In this document: positions 33,148 through 45,229 of the stretch, piece by piece
Position numbering within the stretch: the first letter of the stretch is position 1
Layout: each line of letters starts with the position of its first letter
Assembly (NCBI RefSeq): GCF_002157145.1
Contig: NZ_CP021361.1
Location: 2,845,001 to 2,909,000 of the forward strand
Direction: 5' to 3'
Origin: Acidovorax carolinensis
Lineage (GTDB): Bacteria; Pseudomonadota; Gammaproteobacteria; Burkholderiales; Burkholderiaceae_C
Length of the DNA stretch: 64,000 bases
The notes under the pieces: generated by a model
Databases searched by the model: none
What the model saw: only the letters and a program-made list of their open reading frames with translations
Told to the model about the DNA's origin: nothing
Translations under genes and position numbers: made by a program

Positions 33148-34793
33148 TCAGACGTTGATCGCCGTGGCCGAGCCCGCCTGCTTGCGCAGCTCGAACTTCT
33201 GGATCTTGCCCGTGGCGGTTTTGGGGATTTCGCCAAACACCACGGCGCGCGGCACCTTGAAGCCGGCCAGGTGCTTCTTGCAGTGCTGCACGATGTCATC
33301 GGCCGTGGTCTGCGCGCCGGCTTTCAGCTCCACGAAGGCGCAAGGGGTTTCGCCCCACTTCGCGTCGGGCTTGGCCACCACGGCGGCGGCCAGCACGTCG
33401 GGATGGCGGTAGAGCACGTCTTCGACCTCGATGGACGAGATGTTCTCGCCGCCCGAGATGATGATGTCCTTGCTGCGGTCCTTGATCTTGATGTAGCCGT
33501 CGGGGTATTGCACGGCCAGATCACCGCTGTGGAACCAGCCGCCGGCAAAGGCCTCCTCCGTCGCCTTCGGGTTCTTGAGGTACCCCTTCATGGCGATGTT
33601 GCCCTTGAACATGATCTCGCCCATGGTTTCGCCGTCCCAGGGCACGGGTTGCAGGGTTTCGGGGTCGAGCACCTGCACATCGCGCTGCAGGTGGTAGCGC
33701 ACGCCCTGGCGGGCGTTGAGGCGGGCGCGCTCGCCGATGTCCAGCGCGTCCCACGCCTCGTGCTTGGCGCACACCGTGGCCGGGCCGTACACCTCGGTGA
33801 GGCCATAGACATGGGTCAGATCGAACCCCATCTTCTCCATGCCCTCGATCATCGACGCGGGCGGCGCGGCGCCGGCTACCATGGCTTTCACGCCCGAGGG
33901 CAGGCCCACTTTCAGGGCGTCGGGCGCGTTGACCAGCAGGCCGTGCACGATGGGCGCGCCGCAATAGTGGGTAACGCCGTGGTTGCGGATGGCATCAAAG
34001 ATCGCCTGCGCCTCCACCCGGCGCAGGCACACGTTGACACCCGCGCGCGCCGCCACCGTCCACGGAAAGCACCAGCCGTTGCAGTGGAACATGGGCAGCG
34101 TCCACAGATAGACCGCGTGCTTGGGCATGTCCCACTCGAGTACGTTGCTGATGGCGTTGGTGGCCGCGCCCCGGTGGTGGTAGACCACGCCCTTGGGGTT
34201 GCCGGTGGTGCCCGACGTGTAGTTGAGGGCAATGGCGTCCCATTCGTCGGCGGGCAGCTTCCAGTCAAATTGCGGGTCGCCGCCTGCCAGAAATTCTTCA
34301 TACGTGCGCTGGCCCAAGCGCTGGCTGGCGGGGCCATACAGCGCGTCTTCCACATCAATCAGCAGCAGCGGCTCCTGGCTCTGGCGCAGCGCCAGGGCCT
34401 TGGCCATGGTGCCCGCGAACTCGGGGTCCACGATCACGGCCTTGGCCTCGCCGTGGTCGAGCATGAAGGCGATGGCCTCAGGGTCGAGTCGGGTGTTCAA
34501 CGCGTTGAGCACGGCCCCGCCATGGGCACGCCAAAGTGCGCCTCCACCATGGGCGGGGTGTTGGGCAGCATCACGGCCACGGTGTCGTTCTTGCCAATGC
34601 CCGAGCGTGCCAGCGCGCTGGCCAGCTGGCGGCAGCGCGCGTAGGTCTGGGCCCAGGTCTGGCGCAGATCGCCATGCACGATGGCCAGGCGGTCGGGGTA
34701 GACCTCGGCGGTGCGCTCGATGAAGCCCAGGGGCGACAGGGCCGCGAAATTGGCCTCCGTGCGGGGCAGGTGCTGGTCGTAGATGCTGGTCAT
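33148..34793 (-). CDS. AMP-dependent acyl-CoA synthetase, one frame break
   Basis: This enzyme is predicted to activate a carboxylic acid through an acyl-AMP to the CoA thioester. The ATP-binding motif YTSGTTGNPKG is present, with YGLTEVYGPAT, GWFHSGDLAV and the catalytic-lysine region KTATGKIQKFELR. The N-terminal 90 codons (from MTSIYDQHLP, ATG at 34793) are in another frame. The break is at a four-C run (34515-34518), and adding one base gives MAGAVLNALNTRLD and a 548-residue protein. It resembles medium-chain or methylmercaptopropionate-type CoA ligases, but the substrate cannot be assigned. Confidence 0.88.
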
Positions 34794-34952
34794 GATGGGC
34801 TCTCCGATTCGGAACCCTCGAACTGTATCCGCCCTCTGATCGGCCGGCGCTGGGGAAGACCTCGAGACCAAGGATATGGACGCTATCGTGCGCGTGCGCC
34901 GCCGCAGACCTTGCGACTGAGGCGCGCGGGCCGGATCGTTCAAAATACACGG

Positions 34953-36930
34953 GTGTCCATCCCCCAATCTTTCATCCAGGAACTGCTCGCGCGCGTCGAC
35001 GTGGTGGACATCGTGGGCCGCTATGTGCAGCTCAAGAAGGGTGGCGCCAATTTCATGGGGCTGTGCCCCTTTCATGGCGAAAAATCGCCTTCATTCAGCG
35101 TCAGCCCCGCCAAGCAGTTCTATCACTGCTTTGGCTGTGGCAAGAACGGCAACGCCATCAGCTTTCTGATGGAGCATGCCGGCATGGGCTTCGTCGAGGC
35201 CGTGCAGGATCTGGCCCAGCAGGTGGGCCTGCAGGTGCCCGACGATGACATTTCCCCCAGGAAAAAGAGCGCGCCGCCGCCGCCCGGCAAAAGCAGGCCA
35301 CGCTGACCGATGTGCTCGAAAAGGCCGCCGAGGCCTATCGCCAGCAACTGCGCATATCACCCCGCGCCGTAGCGTATTTCAAGGGCCGGGGCGTGTCGGG
35401 TGCGGTGGCCAAGCGCTATGGGTTGGGCTATGCCCCCGAGGGCTGGCGCAGCCTGGCCAGCGTTTTTCCGCACTACGACGACCCGCTGCTGGAAGAAAGC
35501 GGGCTGGTCATCGTCAATGACGAGGACGGCGGCAAACGCTACGACCGTTTCCGCGACCGGGTGATGTTTCCCATACGCAACGTCAAGGGCGAGTGCATCG
35601 GCTTTGGCGGCCGGGTGCTGGGCGATGACAAACCCAAATACCTCAACTCGCCCGAAACCCCGGTGTTCCACAAGGGCCGCGAGCTCTATGGCCTGTTCGA
35701 GGCCCGCACCGCCATCCGCGAGCAGGGCTTTGCGCTGGTCACCGAGGGCTACATGGACGTGGTGGCGTTGGCCCAACTGGGTTTCCCGAACGCGGTGGCC
35801 ACGCTGGGCACGGCCTGCACACCCGAACATGTGCAAAAGCTGCTGCGCTTCACCGAATCGGTAGTGTTCAGCTTTGATGGCGATGCCGCGGGCCGCCGGG
35901 CAGCGCGCAAGGCGCTCGATGGCGCCCTGCCCCATGCCAGCGACACGCGCAGCATCAAATTTCTGTTTTTGCCGCCCGAGCACGACCCTGACAGCTTTGT
36001 GCGCGCCCATGGCTCCGATGCCTTTGCACGCCACATTGGCGATGCCGTTCCCCTGAGCCGCTTCCTGATCGAAGCCGCCAGCGAAGGATGCGACCTGGGC
36101 ACGGCGGAAGGCCGCGCCCACATGGCGAGCAATGCCCGGCCCTGTGGAGCGCCCTGCCCGACGGGGTGCTGCGGCGCCAGGTGCTCGCCGAACTGGCCCA
36201 GCAGGCCCAACTGGACGCCCACGAGCTGTCCGACCTCTGGAGCAAGACCGCCGCCCAGGAGGCAGCGCGCCACCCCGGCGCGAGCGCCTCGCACCGTCCT
36301 GCTGCCACACCCGCCGATGAGCCCCCGTGGGGCATGCCTGCCGATCCCGGCTGGCAAACACCCGGCGGCGGTAGCGCATACGGTTCATCCCAGAAACCGC
36401 CTTATCGCAAGGGCGGCGACTGGAAAGGGGGCAGCTGGAAAAAGAAGGACGCCGCCCCCTGGCCACCCCAGCCACGCCTGCCGCGCACGCCCACCGCCAG
36501 CCGCGCAGACCATGCCGCACGGCTGCTGTTGTCGCACATGGCGTTTCTGGAAGACCTGACGCACGACGACCACGCCGCGCTGTGCGCCCAGCCCGCCCCG
36601 CATGGCCCGCTGTTCAGCTGGCTGGAGGAGCAACTCCACGAGCATGGCCCGCTGGCCTGGGCCCTGCTGCGGGAAAGCCTGCGGGGCCACCCCTGTGAAG
36701 CACTGGCGGTGAAGGTGATGACCGGCTCGCACGCGCAGACCGAGGGTGATCTGCACGAGTTGCGGCTGGAGCTGCGCGATCTTCTGAACCGCATGCTGAT
36801 CGAGGACATCAACGCCCAGCAAAAAGCCCTGATCCTGCAGGCAGCGCAAGACCCCACGGCGCTGGAACGCTACCGCGCCCTCGAACAGCGGCGCAATGCA
36901 CTGCAAGGCATATTGCCGCGCACCGCTTGA
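34953..36930 (+). CDS. dnaG: DNA primase, two frame breaks
   Basis: DnaG makes RNA primers at the replication fork. The zinc-binding CHC2 domain has Cys38, His41, Cys59 and Cys62. The TOPRIM core follows (VTEGYMDVVALAQLG, SFDGDAAGRRAARKAL), then the C-terminal helicase-binding domain. The frame breaks at a five-C run (35254-35258) and a CCC run (36140-36142). One added base at each gives a normal 659-residue protein. As dnaG is essential, sequencing undercalls are the likely cause. The start is a GTG at 34953 with no clear ribosome site. Confidence 0.95.
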
Positions 36931-36952
36931 AATTTCGTGCAGTCGGTATAAT
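36927..36952 (+). promoter_or_regulatory. candidate rpoD promoter
   Basis: A perfect -10 hexamer TATAAT lies at 36947-36952. TTGAAA at 36927-36932 overlaps the dnaG stop but gives only a 14-base spacer, so the -35 element is unclear. A start near 36959 would give a leader of about 235 bases before rpoD. Confidence 0.45.
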
Positions 36953-36958
36953 GTAGGG

Positions 36959-37193
36959 TTTTTCGGCAAGAGCGACAGCAGCACCTCCGAGCCGGGCCAC
37001 CGTGACAAACGCGCACATATGCGCTGATGGGCCCACTTATCGCAAGGACTGCACACCAAATGTTCGCCCAGACATCTTGCCCCTGAGGATCACTCCTCCA
37101 ACTGCATCAGCTGTGCTTTTGCAGTGCCACCCGCGCCGGGATCTGAGGCGCTTGCGTTTTCTTTGTGTCCGTTTTTGACTCTGAGGTTGTTCC
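36959..37193 (+). other. rpoD leader region
   Basis: This stretch between the putative start and rpoD holds no open frame of note. It contains one small hairpin, GCGCA (37011-37015), CATA, TGCGC (37020-37024). A GAGG site stands nine bases before the rpoD ATG. Confidence 0.35.
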
Positions 37194-39563
<2,370 letters not shown>

Positions 39564-39604
39564 ACCGTATCGCTTGCGCCCCTGTTAACAGGGTCTGCCT
39601 CACG

Positions 39605-39634
39605 CGCCCCAGACACCACCGTGGTGCTGGGGCG
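39605..39634. terminator. hairpin after rpoD, probable terminator
   Basis: CGCCCCAG (39605-39612) pairs with CTGGGGCG (39627-39634), and the inner arms CACCAC and GTGGTG extend the stem. Only a short T-run (TTT at 39641) follows. A separate perfect palindrome CCCTGTTAACAGGG lies at 39580-39593, just after the stop. Confidence 0.5.
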
Positions 39635-39685
39635 TCGTGCTTTGGGGGCGACGCAACGGTGCGCTGGCCCCGTCAAAAAACTTGA

Positions 39686-39747
39686 ACGAAAAATGCCTGA
39701 AGCGCTTTATTGATAAGCGCTTGCAGCTACATAAATAATAGCATTCA
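39686..39747. repeat. dispersed intergenic palindrome, copy 5
   Basis: Arms AAGCGCTT and AAGCGCTT are separated by seven bases, then GCAGCTAC. On the minus strand this reads GTAGCTGCAAGCGCTT with TGCTATTATTTAT upstream. It lies between the convergent rpoD and Bug-protein genes and reaches the latter's stop codon. Confidence 0.6.
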
Positions 39748-40758
39748 GTCCAGCTTGAGCCCTGACTGCTTCACCAGCCTGGCCATGCGGTTGACCTCGC
39801 TGCGAAAGAATGCAGCGGTGGCATCGGGCGGCGGGCTTTGCAACTGATAGCCCTGCGCCAGCAAGGCGTCGCGCACCTCCGGCGCTGCCACCGCGCTGCG
39901 CACGCCCTGGTAGGCACGCTCCACCTCGGCCTTGGGCAAGCCGGCAGGCCCGACCACCGCCACCCAGCCATCGAGTGCGTACTGGGGCAGACCCTGTTCG
40001 GCAATGGTTGGCAGGTCGGGCAGCAGGGGCGAGCGGGTGGTGGACGACAAGCCAATGGCCCGCAGCGCGCCCGCCTTCACATGGGGCGCGGCCACCGCAA
40101 TGGCAATGAACGCCAGCTGGATCTGCCCGCCCAGCACATCGGCCGTCAGCGGCCCCATGCCCCGGTAGGGGATGTGCTTGATGTCCACCTGGGCTTCGTG
40201 CACGAACATCTCGGCGGCCAGGTGCAGGATGGTGCCGTTGCCCGACGAACCATAGTTCAGCACGCCCGGCTGGGCCTTGGCCAGGGCGACGAGTTCACGC
40301 ACGTTTTTTGCGGCCACCGAAGGGTGGGCCACCAGCACGAACGGCGTGGCGCCGATCAGGGTGATGGGCGTGATGTCGTCCACGGCGTCGTAGGGAATGT
40401 TCTTGAACACGCTGGGGTTGACCACATGGTTGTTGGACACCATGCCCAGCACCGAGCCATCCTTGGGCGCCTTGACGATCACCGAGGTGCCCGTGATGCC
40501 GCCCGCGCCGGGAAAGTTTTCCACCACTACGGGGCGCGCCAGCGCCTTGCCCAGGCTGGGGCCCAACACGCGGGCGACGCCATCCACGCCCGAGCCCGCA
40601 CTGACGGGCAGCACCAGGCGCAGCGGCTTGTCAGGCCCCTGGGCCCAGGTCAGCGCGGGAGCCAAAGCAGCGGCCCCAGCAGCCGCCAGCAGGGCGCGCC
40701 GCGCCATGCCGAGCAGAGGCGGTGGAGGAAGGTGGTTGCGAGCCGGGTTGTATGTCAT
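39745..40758 (-). CDS. Bug/TctC family tripartite tricarboxylate solute-binding protein
   Basis: Bug proteins are periplasmic receptors for carboxylates and related compounds, sometimes feeding TctAB transporters and sometimes signalling. The 337-residue protein has an export signal with a basic MARRALLAAAGAAAL stretch. The family core follows: PLRLVLPVSAGSGVD, ENFPGAGGITGTSVI and NYGSSGNGTILHLA. It is downstream of the CoA-transferase and HMG-CoA lyase genes, so the ligand may be an acid entering that pathway (inference). No TctA or TctB gene is nearby. Confidence 0.9.
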   Translation of the reverse strand: MTYNPARNHLPPPPLLGMARRALLAAAGAAALAPALTWAQGPDKPLRLVLPVSAGSGVDGVARVLGPSLGKALARPVVVENFPGAGGITGTSVIVKAPKDGSVLGMVSNNHVVNPSVFKNIPYDAVDDITPITLIGATPFVLVAHPSVAAKNVRELVALAKAQPGVLNYGSSGNGTILHLAAEMFVHEAQVDIKHIPYRGMGPLTADVLGGQIQLAFIAIAVAAPHVKAGALRAIGLSSTTRSPLLPDLPTIAEQGLPQYALDGWVAVVGPAGLPKAEVERAYQGVRSAVAAPEVRDALLAQGYQLQSPPPDATAAFFRSEVNRMARLVKQSGLKLD

Positions 40759-40827
40759 GGGTTGTCTCCATCGTTGTCATTGATCATTGTTCTAGGGGCG
40801 CCGTGCGAAGCCCCAAGACCCGAGCGC

Positions 40828-42069
40828 TCAGGCTACCGCCCCCTGCGCCTGCAGGGCCTGCACCTGTGCGCTGGTGTAGCCCAGCTGCTCCATCAGTTCC
40901 GCAGTGTGCTGCCCCAGCACCGGGGGCTGCAGGCGCACGCCCAGCCGCTGGCCGTCCATGCGCAAGGGGAACAGCGTGGTGCGTGCGGTCTGCCCGGCCC
41001 GCTCACCGTCGGGCAAGGTGATGTCGGCCAGGCCACCGGTGGCGTTGAGGTGCGGATCGTCGAACAGCTGCTCGGGCCGCAGGATGGGCGCAAAGGGCAG
41101 GCCGTTGTGCTCGAAGACGGCCGTCAGCTCGGCAGCGCTGTGACTGGCCAGGCGCTGGCGCAGTTCGGGCAGCAGCGTGGAGCGCGCGCGCACGCGGTCG
41201 TTGTTGGTGGCAAGTTGCGGGTCGGCCTTGAGGTCGGTGTAGCCCATGGCATCGCAAAAGGTGATCCATTGCGCATCGCTCACGGCCGCCAGGAAAATCT
41301 GTTCGCCATCCTTCACGCTGAACACGTCGTACAGGGCCCAGGACGAGATGCGATCCGGCATGGGCGCGGCGGGCTGGCCGGTGACGGCGTACTGCATCAT
41401 GTGCTGGCCCACGAGGAACACGTTGTTCTCGAACAGGGCCGAGTCCACCTCTTGCCCGCGCCCGGTGATGCCGCGCTGCATTAGCGCCGCCATGGCGCCG
41501 ATGGCGCCAAACATGCCGCCCATGATGTCGTTGACGCTGGTGCCGGCGCGCAGCGGGTCCCCGGGGCGGCCGGTCATATAGGCCAGGCCACCCATCATCT
41601 GCACCACTTCATCGAGTGCGGTACGGTGCTCGTAAGGGCCGGGCAGAAAGCCGGTGTGGTTCACATAGATCAGGCGCGGGTTGAGCTGGCTGAGCGCGGC
41701 GTAGTCGAGGCCGTATTTGCCCATCACGCCGGGCTTGAAGTTCTGCGCCACCACGTCGGCCGAGGCCGCCAGCTTGCGCGCCACCTCCAGACCCTCGGGG
41801 CTGCGCAGGTCGAGCGCAATGCTCTTCTTGTTGCGGTTGAACATGGGGAAAAAGCCCGCGCCCGCGCCCAGCAGGTGGCGCGTGCGGTCGCCATCCACGG
41901 GCTCGACCTTGATGACTTCGGCACCCAGATCGGCCAGCACCATGCCGCAGGTGGGGCCCATGACCATGTGGGTGAACTCCACCACGCGCAGGCCCGCCAG
42001 GGGCAAGGGGCGCGATGCGGGATCGGAAGATGGAGCAGCAGCAGCAGACGGTGAAGAGGCAGAAGTCAT
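40828..42069 (-). CDS. class III CoA-transferase (CaiB/BaiF)
   Basis: These enzymes move CoA between an acyl-CoA donor and a carboxylic acid. The 413-residue protein has the family N-terminus LAGLRVVEFTHMVMGPTCGM with LADLGAEVIKVEP. It also has NRNKKSIALDLRSPEG and the central GRPGDPLRAGTSVNDIMGG region, where the catalytic Asp is expected. The start is the ATG at 42069; a GTG at 42078 is possible. With the adjacent HMG-CoA lyase it could activate and cleave a branched dicarboxylic acid, but the substrate is not known. Confidence 0.9.
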   Translation of the reverse strand: MTSASSPSAAAAPSSDPASRPLPLAGLRVVEFTHMVMGPTCGMVLADLGAEVIKVEPVDGDRTRHLLGAGAGFFPMFNRNKKSIALDLRSPEGLEVARKLAASADVVAQNFKPGVMGKYGLDYAALSQLNPRLIYVNHTGFLPGPYEHRTALDEVVQMMGGLAYMTGRPGDPLRAGTSVNDIMGGMFGAIGAMAALMQRGITGRGQEVDSALFENNVFLVGQHMMQYAVTGQPAAPMPDRISSWALYDVFSVKDGEQIFLAAVSDAQWITFCDAMGYTDLKADPQLATNNDRVRARSTLLPELRQRLASHSAAELTAVFEHNGLPFAPILRPEQLFDDPHLNATGGLADITLPDGERAGQTARTTLFPLRMDGQRLGVRLQPPVLGQHTAELMEQLGYTSAQVQALQAQGAVA

Positions 42070-42088
42070 GGGGCTCACGATAAAGGAT

Positions 42089-43084
42089 TCAGAGGGGCTG
42101 CCCAGCCAGGGCAGCCGGCGCGCTGGCAGCAGCGGCCGCCTGCACCTTGGGCAAGCCGGCTTGCCACAGCGTGCCGTGCAGGGTTTCGCCGGCCAGCCAG
42201 CCGGCCACGCGCTGGCGCAGGGCCAGCAGCGCGGGCAGATCCAGGCCCGTGCTTACGCCCATGCTCTCCAGCATGAAGGCCAGGTCTTCGGTGGCCACGT
42301 TGCCGCTGGCGCCGGGGGCATGCGGGCAGCCCCCGATGCCGGCCAGACAGGCATCGAAGCGCTCAATGCCGGTCTGCCACGCCGCATAGGCATTGGCCAG
42401 CCCCATGCCACGGGTGTCGTGAAAATGCGCGCACCACAGGCGGTCGCCCACCAGGGCGCGGGCCTTTTCAAACAGGCGCTGCACGCTGGCCGGGTCGGCA
42501 TAGCCCACGGTGTCGGCCAGGCTGACGCGGTCGGCGCCGGCATCGAGCAGGGCCTGCATCAGGCGCAATACCTCGCCCTCGGCCACTTCGCCCTGCAGCG
42601 TGCAGCCAAAGGCGGTGCCCACGCCGCCCTCGATCAGGGTCTTGCGGCCCGTGGAGTCGCGCAGGGCGCGGATGCGCGCCACCTCGGTCACCACCTCATC
42701 GGGCGTCTTGCGCAGGTTGGCCAGGCTGTGGGCATGGCTGGCGGACAGCGGCACGATCATCCGATCGGCCCCGCACTCCAGCGCGCGCTCGGCCCCCTTG
42801 AAATTGGGCACCAGCACCGAGGCGAACAGCCCCGGCAGGGTTCTGGCATGGGCCAGCACCTCGGCCGTGTCGGCCAGTTGCGGCAGCAGGCGCGCGGGCA
42901 CGAACGAGCCCACCTCGATCTCGCGCTGGCCGGCGGCATAGGCGGCGTCGATCCATTCGAGCTTGCGCGCCGTGGGCAGCACGGTGGCAATGCTCTGCAG
43001 GCCGTCGCGCAGGCCGACCTCGCGGACAACCGCCCGGGCGGGTCCACGGGCATGGGGCGATGGCGATAGCGGGGAGTGGTTCAC
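42089..43084 (-). CDS. mvaB: hydroxymethylglutaryl-CoA lyase family protein
   Basis: HMG-CoA lyases split 3-hydroxy-3-methylglutaryl-CoA (or a related acyl-CoA) into acetyl-CoA and a keto product. The 331-residue TIM-barrel protein has REVGLRDGLQS at the N-terminus, the metal-binding HFHDTRGMGLAN and the signature loop GGCPHAPGASGNVATED, whose Cys is catalytic. I use the GTG at 43084, which has GGAG seven bases upstream. It heads the cluster with the CoA-transferase and is divergent from a LysR gene. The true substrate could be a citramalyl-type CoA ester. Confidence 0.9.
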   Translation of the reverse strand: MNHSPLSPSPHARGPARAVVREVGLRDGLQSIATVLPTARKLEWIDAAYAAGQREIEVGSFVPARLLPQLADTAEVLAHARTLPGLFASVLVPNFKGAERALECGADRMIVPLSASHAHSLANLRKTPDEVVTEVARIRALRDSTGRKTLIEGGVGTAFGCTLQGEVAEGEVLRLMQALLDAGADRVSLADTVGYADPASVQRLFEKARALVGDRLWCAHFHDTRGMGLANAYAAWQTGIERFDACLAGIGGCPHAPGASGNVATEDLAFMLESMGVSTGLDLPALLALRQRVAGWLAGETLHGTLWQAGLPKVQAAAAASAPAALAGQPL

Positions 43085-43113
43085 GGGACGGCTCCAAGGG
43101 TGCAATCAGTCCA

Positions 43114-43167
43114 TTCTAGAAATTCCTACCGGTATCAGAAAATACATTTTGGAATCTGTAAGATTCC
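43114..43167. promoter_or_regulatory. candidate LysR operator region
   Basis: The divergent gap holds three palindromes: TTCTAGAA (43114-43121), TACCGGTA (43127-43134) and GGAATC-TGTAA-GATTCC (43151-43167). The last has the size and symmetry expected of a LysR-type recognition site and lies 29 bases before the lysR start. Confidence 0.45.
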
Positions 43168-43195
43168 CGAACGGAATATCACACGACACATCTCC

Positions 43196-44107
43196 ATGCG
43201 CGACCTCGACCTTCTGACCCTGCGGCTGTTTGCCGCTGTCTGCGAGCAGCGCAGCATTGCCCGAGTGGCCGAGCAGGAGTCCATCGTCGGCTCGGCCATC
43301 AGCAAGCGCCTGGCGCAACTGGAACATGCCGTGGGCACGCCGCTGCTGGTGCGCCGGCGCCGCGGCGTGGCGCCCACCCCGGCGGGCGAGACGCTGCTGG
43401 AACATGCCCGCACCATGCTGGCCAGCGTCGGCCAGATCGAGCGCGACATGGCGGCGTATGCCACCGGCATCCGGGGGCATGTGCGCATGCTGGTCACGGC
43501 CTCGGTGATGGCCGAGTCCCTGGCCGACGACGTGGCGGCCTTTTTGCAGATCCCGGCACACCGCGACATCCAGGTCAGCATGGAGGAGCGCGTCAGCCCG
43601 GATGTGGTGCAAGGCATCCGCGAGGGCAGCGCGTCCATCGGCATCTGCTGGGATGCGGCCGACCTCACCGGCCTGGAAACCTGCGCCTACCGCAGCGACC
43701 ACCTGGCCATCGTGGCCCACGCCGCGCACCCCGTGGCCCGCTTGGCATCGGTGCGCTTTGCCGATGTGCTCGGGCACGAATTCGTCAGCATGCCAGCGCT
43801 CAGCGCCGTCCAGGTGCTGCTGGCCCGCGCCGCAGCCGTGGAAGGCAAGACCCTGGCGCACCGGGTGCTGGTGTCAAACTTTGATGCCGCACTGCGCGTG
43901 GTGGGCGCCAATCTGGCGATCAGCGTGGTGCCGCGCGAAGTGGCCGAGCCCTTTGCCCGCACGGCTCCGGTGCGCATCATTCCCCTGAGCGATTCCTGGG
44001 CCCAGCGGCGTTTTGCCGTGTGTTACCGCAGCAGCCAGGCGCTGCCTGCCTGCGCCCGGTTGCTGGTGGAGCACCTGGCGCGCGTCGGCCTGCCTGCTGC
44101 CGCCTGA
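43196..44107 (+). CDS. LysR family transcriptional regulator
   Basis: This 303-residue regulator has the N-terminal winged helix-turn-helix (MRDLDLLTLRLFAAVCEQRS, VGSAISKRLAQLEHAVGTPL) and a C-terminal periplasmic-binding-type effector domain (about 90-295). The ATG at 43196 is chosen because it begins the helix-turn-helix; upstream codons overlap the intergenic palindromes. It is divergent from the HMG-CoA lyase cluster and most likely controls it in response to a pathway acid (inference). It may also repress itself through the shared gap. Confidence 0.9.
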   Translation: MRDLDLLTLRLFAAVCEQRSIARVAEQESIVGSAISKRLAQLEHAVGTPLLVRRRRGVAPTPAGETLLEHARTMLASVGQIERDMAAYATGIRGHVRMLVTASVMAESLADDVAAFLQIPAHRDIQVSMEERVSPDVVQGIREGSASIGICWDAADLTGLETCAYRSDHLAIVAHAAHPVARLASVRFADVLGHEFVSMPALSAVQVLLARAAAVEGKTLAHRVLVSNFDAALRVVGANLAISVVPREVAEPFARTAPVRIIPLSDSWAQRRFAVCYRSSQALPACARLLVEHLARVGLPAAA

Positions 44108-44401
44108 GCAGCGACAGCCTCCGCAGGAGCAGCCCTGGAAAACCCGGACAAACATCTCTTGCAGGCACTGCAGGAGGCGTTGAAAGTGCCCGTGCCGACC
44201 CCCTTCGCGTTCGTGGCCCGCATGCAACACTTTGAATTGATTTGGGGCTTTTTAAGAGGCAGGCGCATGTGCACCGTGCCTTAAGAGCTACCAAACTTGT
44301 AGCAAAACAGGTTCCGCGCTATAGTCGCAGCGCCCCTCGGACTTGGTGCCTGTGGCGCCACCCCGAACTTTGACCCAACACTCGCGCGAGGAGAAGCATC
44401 C
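44108..44401. other. intergenic region without a recognised gene
   Basis: The frame directly after the lysR stop stays open for 58 codons but has no good start codon, so I do not call a gene. The region ends with a GAGGAG ribosome site for the HxlR gene. A poorly matching AGAGCTACCAAACTTGTAGC segment at 44284-44303 is palindrome-like. Confidence 0.35.
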
Positions 44402-44707
44402 ATGAGCTCCAAAGAAAATGCCGCCATCAACCAGCTGTTTGAACGGCTCGAATGCCGTTACGCACTGCGCGTGCTCTGGGCCCTGCGCGATGGCCACCCC
44501 CAGACCTTCCGGCTGCTGCAAGACAGCGTCGGCGGCATCACGCCCAACACGCTGAACACCCGCATCAAGGAATTGCGCGAGGCGGGCTTTGTGGACCATG
44601 GCAGCGACGGCTACACGGTCACCCCCTCGGGTTCCGACCTGCTCAAGCGCCTGAGTGACGTGCAAGCCTTCGCCACACGCTGGGTAGCGGGCCGCGCCAA
44701 GAAATAA
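44402..44707 (+). CDS. HxlR-type winged helix regulator
   Basis: This small 101-residue protein is a single winged helix-turn-helix domain of the HxlR type: LECRYALRVLWALRDGHPQ, GITPNTLNTRIKELREAGFV and a wing GSDGYTVTPSG. HxlR regulators often respond to aldehydes or redox signals, but nothing here shows the signal. The usual HxlR N-terminal Cys is absent, which argues against a simple thiol sensor. The ATG at 44402 has a GAGGAG site. The next gene encodes an FKBP; a functional link is not evident. Confidence 0.85.
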   Translation: MSSKENAAINQLFERLECRYALRVLWALRDGHPQTFRLLQDSVGGITPNTLNTRIKELREAGFVDHGSDGYTVTPSGSDLLKRLSDVQAFATRWVAGRAKK

Positions 44708-44769
44708 GAAAAGAAGCAAGACGCGGCACGCCGCGCCTGCACGGCTCCGCCCTGGATGCCGGATAAAAT

Positions 44770-44838
44770 CGTTATCTAGATAGCTTCTAGCGCGCTACTA
44801 CAAAGCCACAGAAGCTATATTTTTAATAGCAATCAAGG
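44770..44838. repeat. dispersed intergenic palindrome, copy 6
   Basis: ATAGCTTCT (44780-44788) and AGAAGCTAT (44810-44818) are complementary arms around AGCGCGCTACTACAAAGCCAC. A TTTTTAATAGC tail follows and runs into the leader of the FKBP gene, whose ribosome site AAGGA comes immediately after. Confidence 0.55.
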
Positions 44839-44845
44839 AATCCCC

Positions 44846-45202
44846 ATGGCATTGACCACCACCGCATCCGGCCTGCAATACGAAGACTCCACCGTGGGCG
44901 ATGGCGCGGAAGCCACCAAGGGCAGCCAGGTAACGGTGCATTACACCGGCTGGCTTTACAACGGCGGCGAACAGGGCGCCAAGTTCGACTCCAGCCGCGA
45001 CCGCAACGACCCCTTCGCCTTCTCGCTGGGCGCTGGCATGGTCATCAAGGGCTGGGACGAGGGCGTGCAGGGCATGAAGATCGGCGGCCAGCGCACCCTG
45101 ATCATCCCGGCCGCATTGGGCTATGGCGCACGCGGCGCCGGTGGCGTGATTCCCCCGAACGCCACGCTGAAGTTCGATGTGGAACTGCTGGGCGTGCGCT
45201 AA
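44846..45202 (+). CDS. FKBP-type peptidyl-prolyl isomerase
   Basis: This 118-residue cytosolic FKBP speeds cis-trans isomerisation of proline bonds. It is a single FKBP domain with VTVHYTGWLYNGG, KFDSSRDRNDPFAFSLGAG, VIKGWDEGVQGMKIGGQRTL and YGARGAGGVIPPNATL, so the active-site residues are present. There is no signal peptide or IF domain, so it is of the short human-FKBP12-like class rather than SlyD or FkpA. The gene's terminator was split by an insertion sequence (45245-47222). Confidence 0.92.
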   Translation: MALTTTASGLQYEDSTVGDGAEATKGSQVTVHYTGWLYNGGEQGAKFDSSRDRNDPFAFSLGAGMVIKGWDEGVQGMKIGGQRTLIIPAALGYGARGAGGVIPPNATLKFDVELLGVR

Positions 45203-45229
45203 AAGGCGCCCCACCCTTTCCTTTCAGCA

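Noticed and set aside
44108..44284. 58-codon open frame after lysR
   Set aside because: No acceptable start codon or ribosome site, and its end lies in a palindrome-like region.
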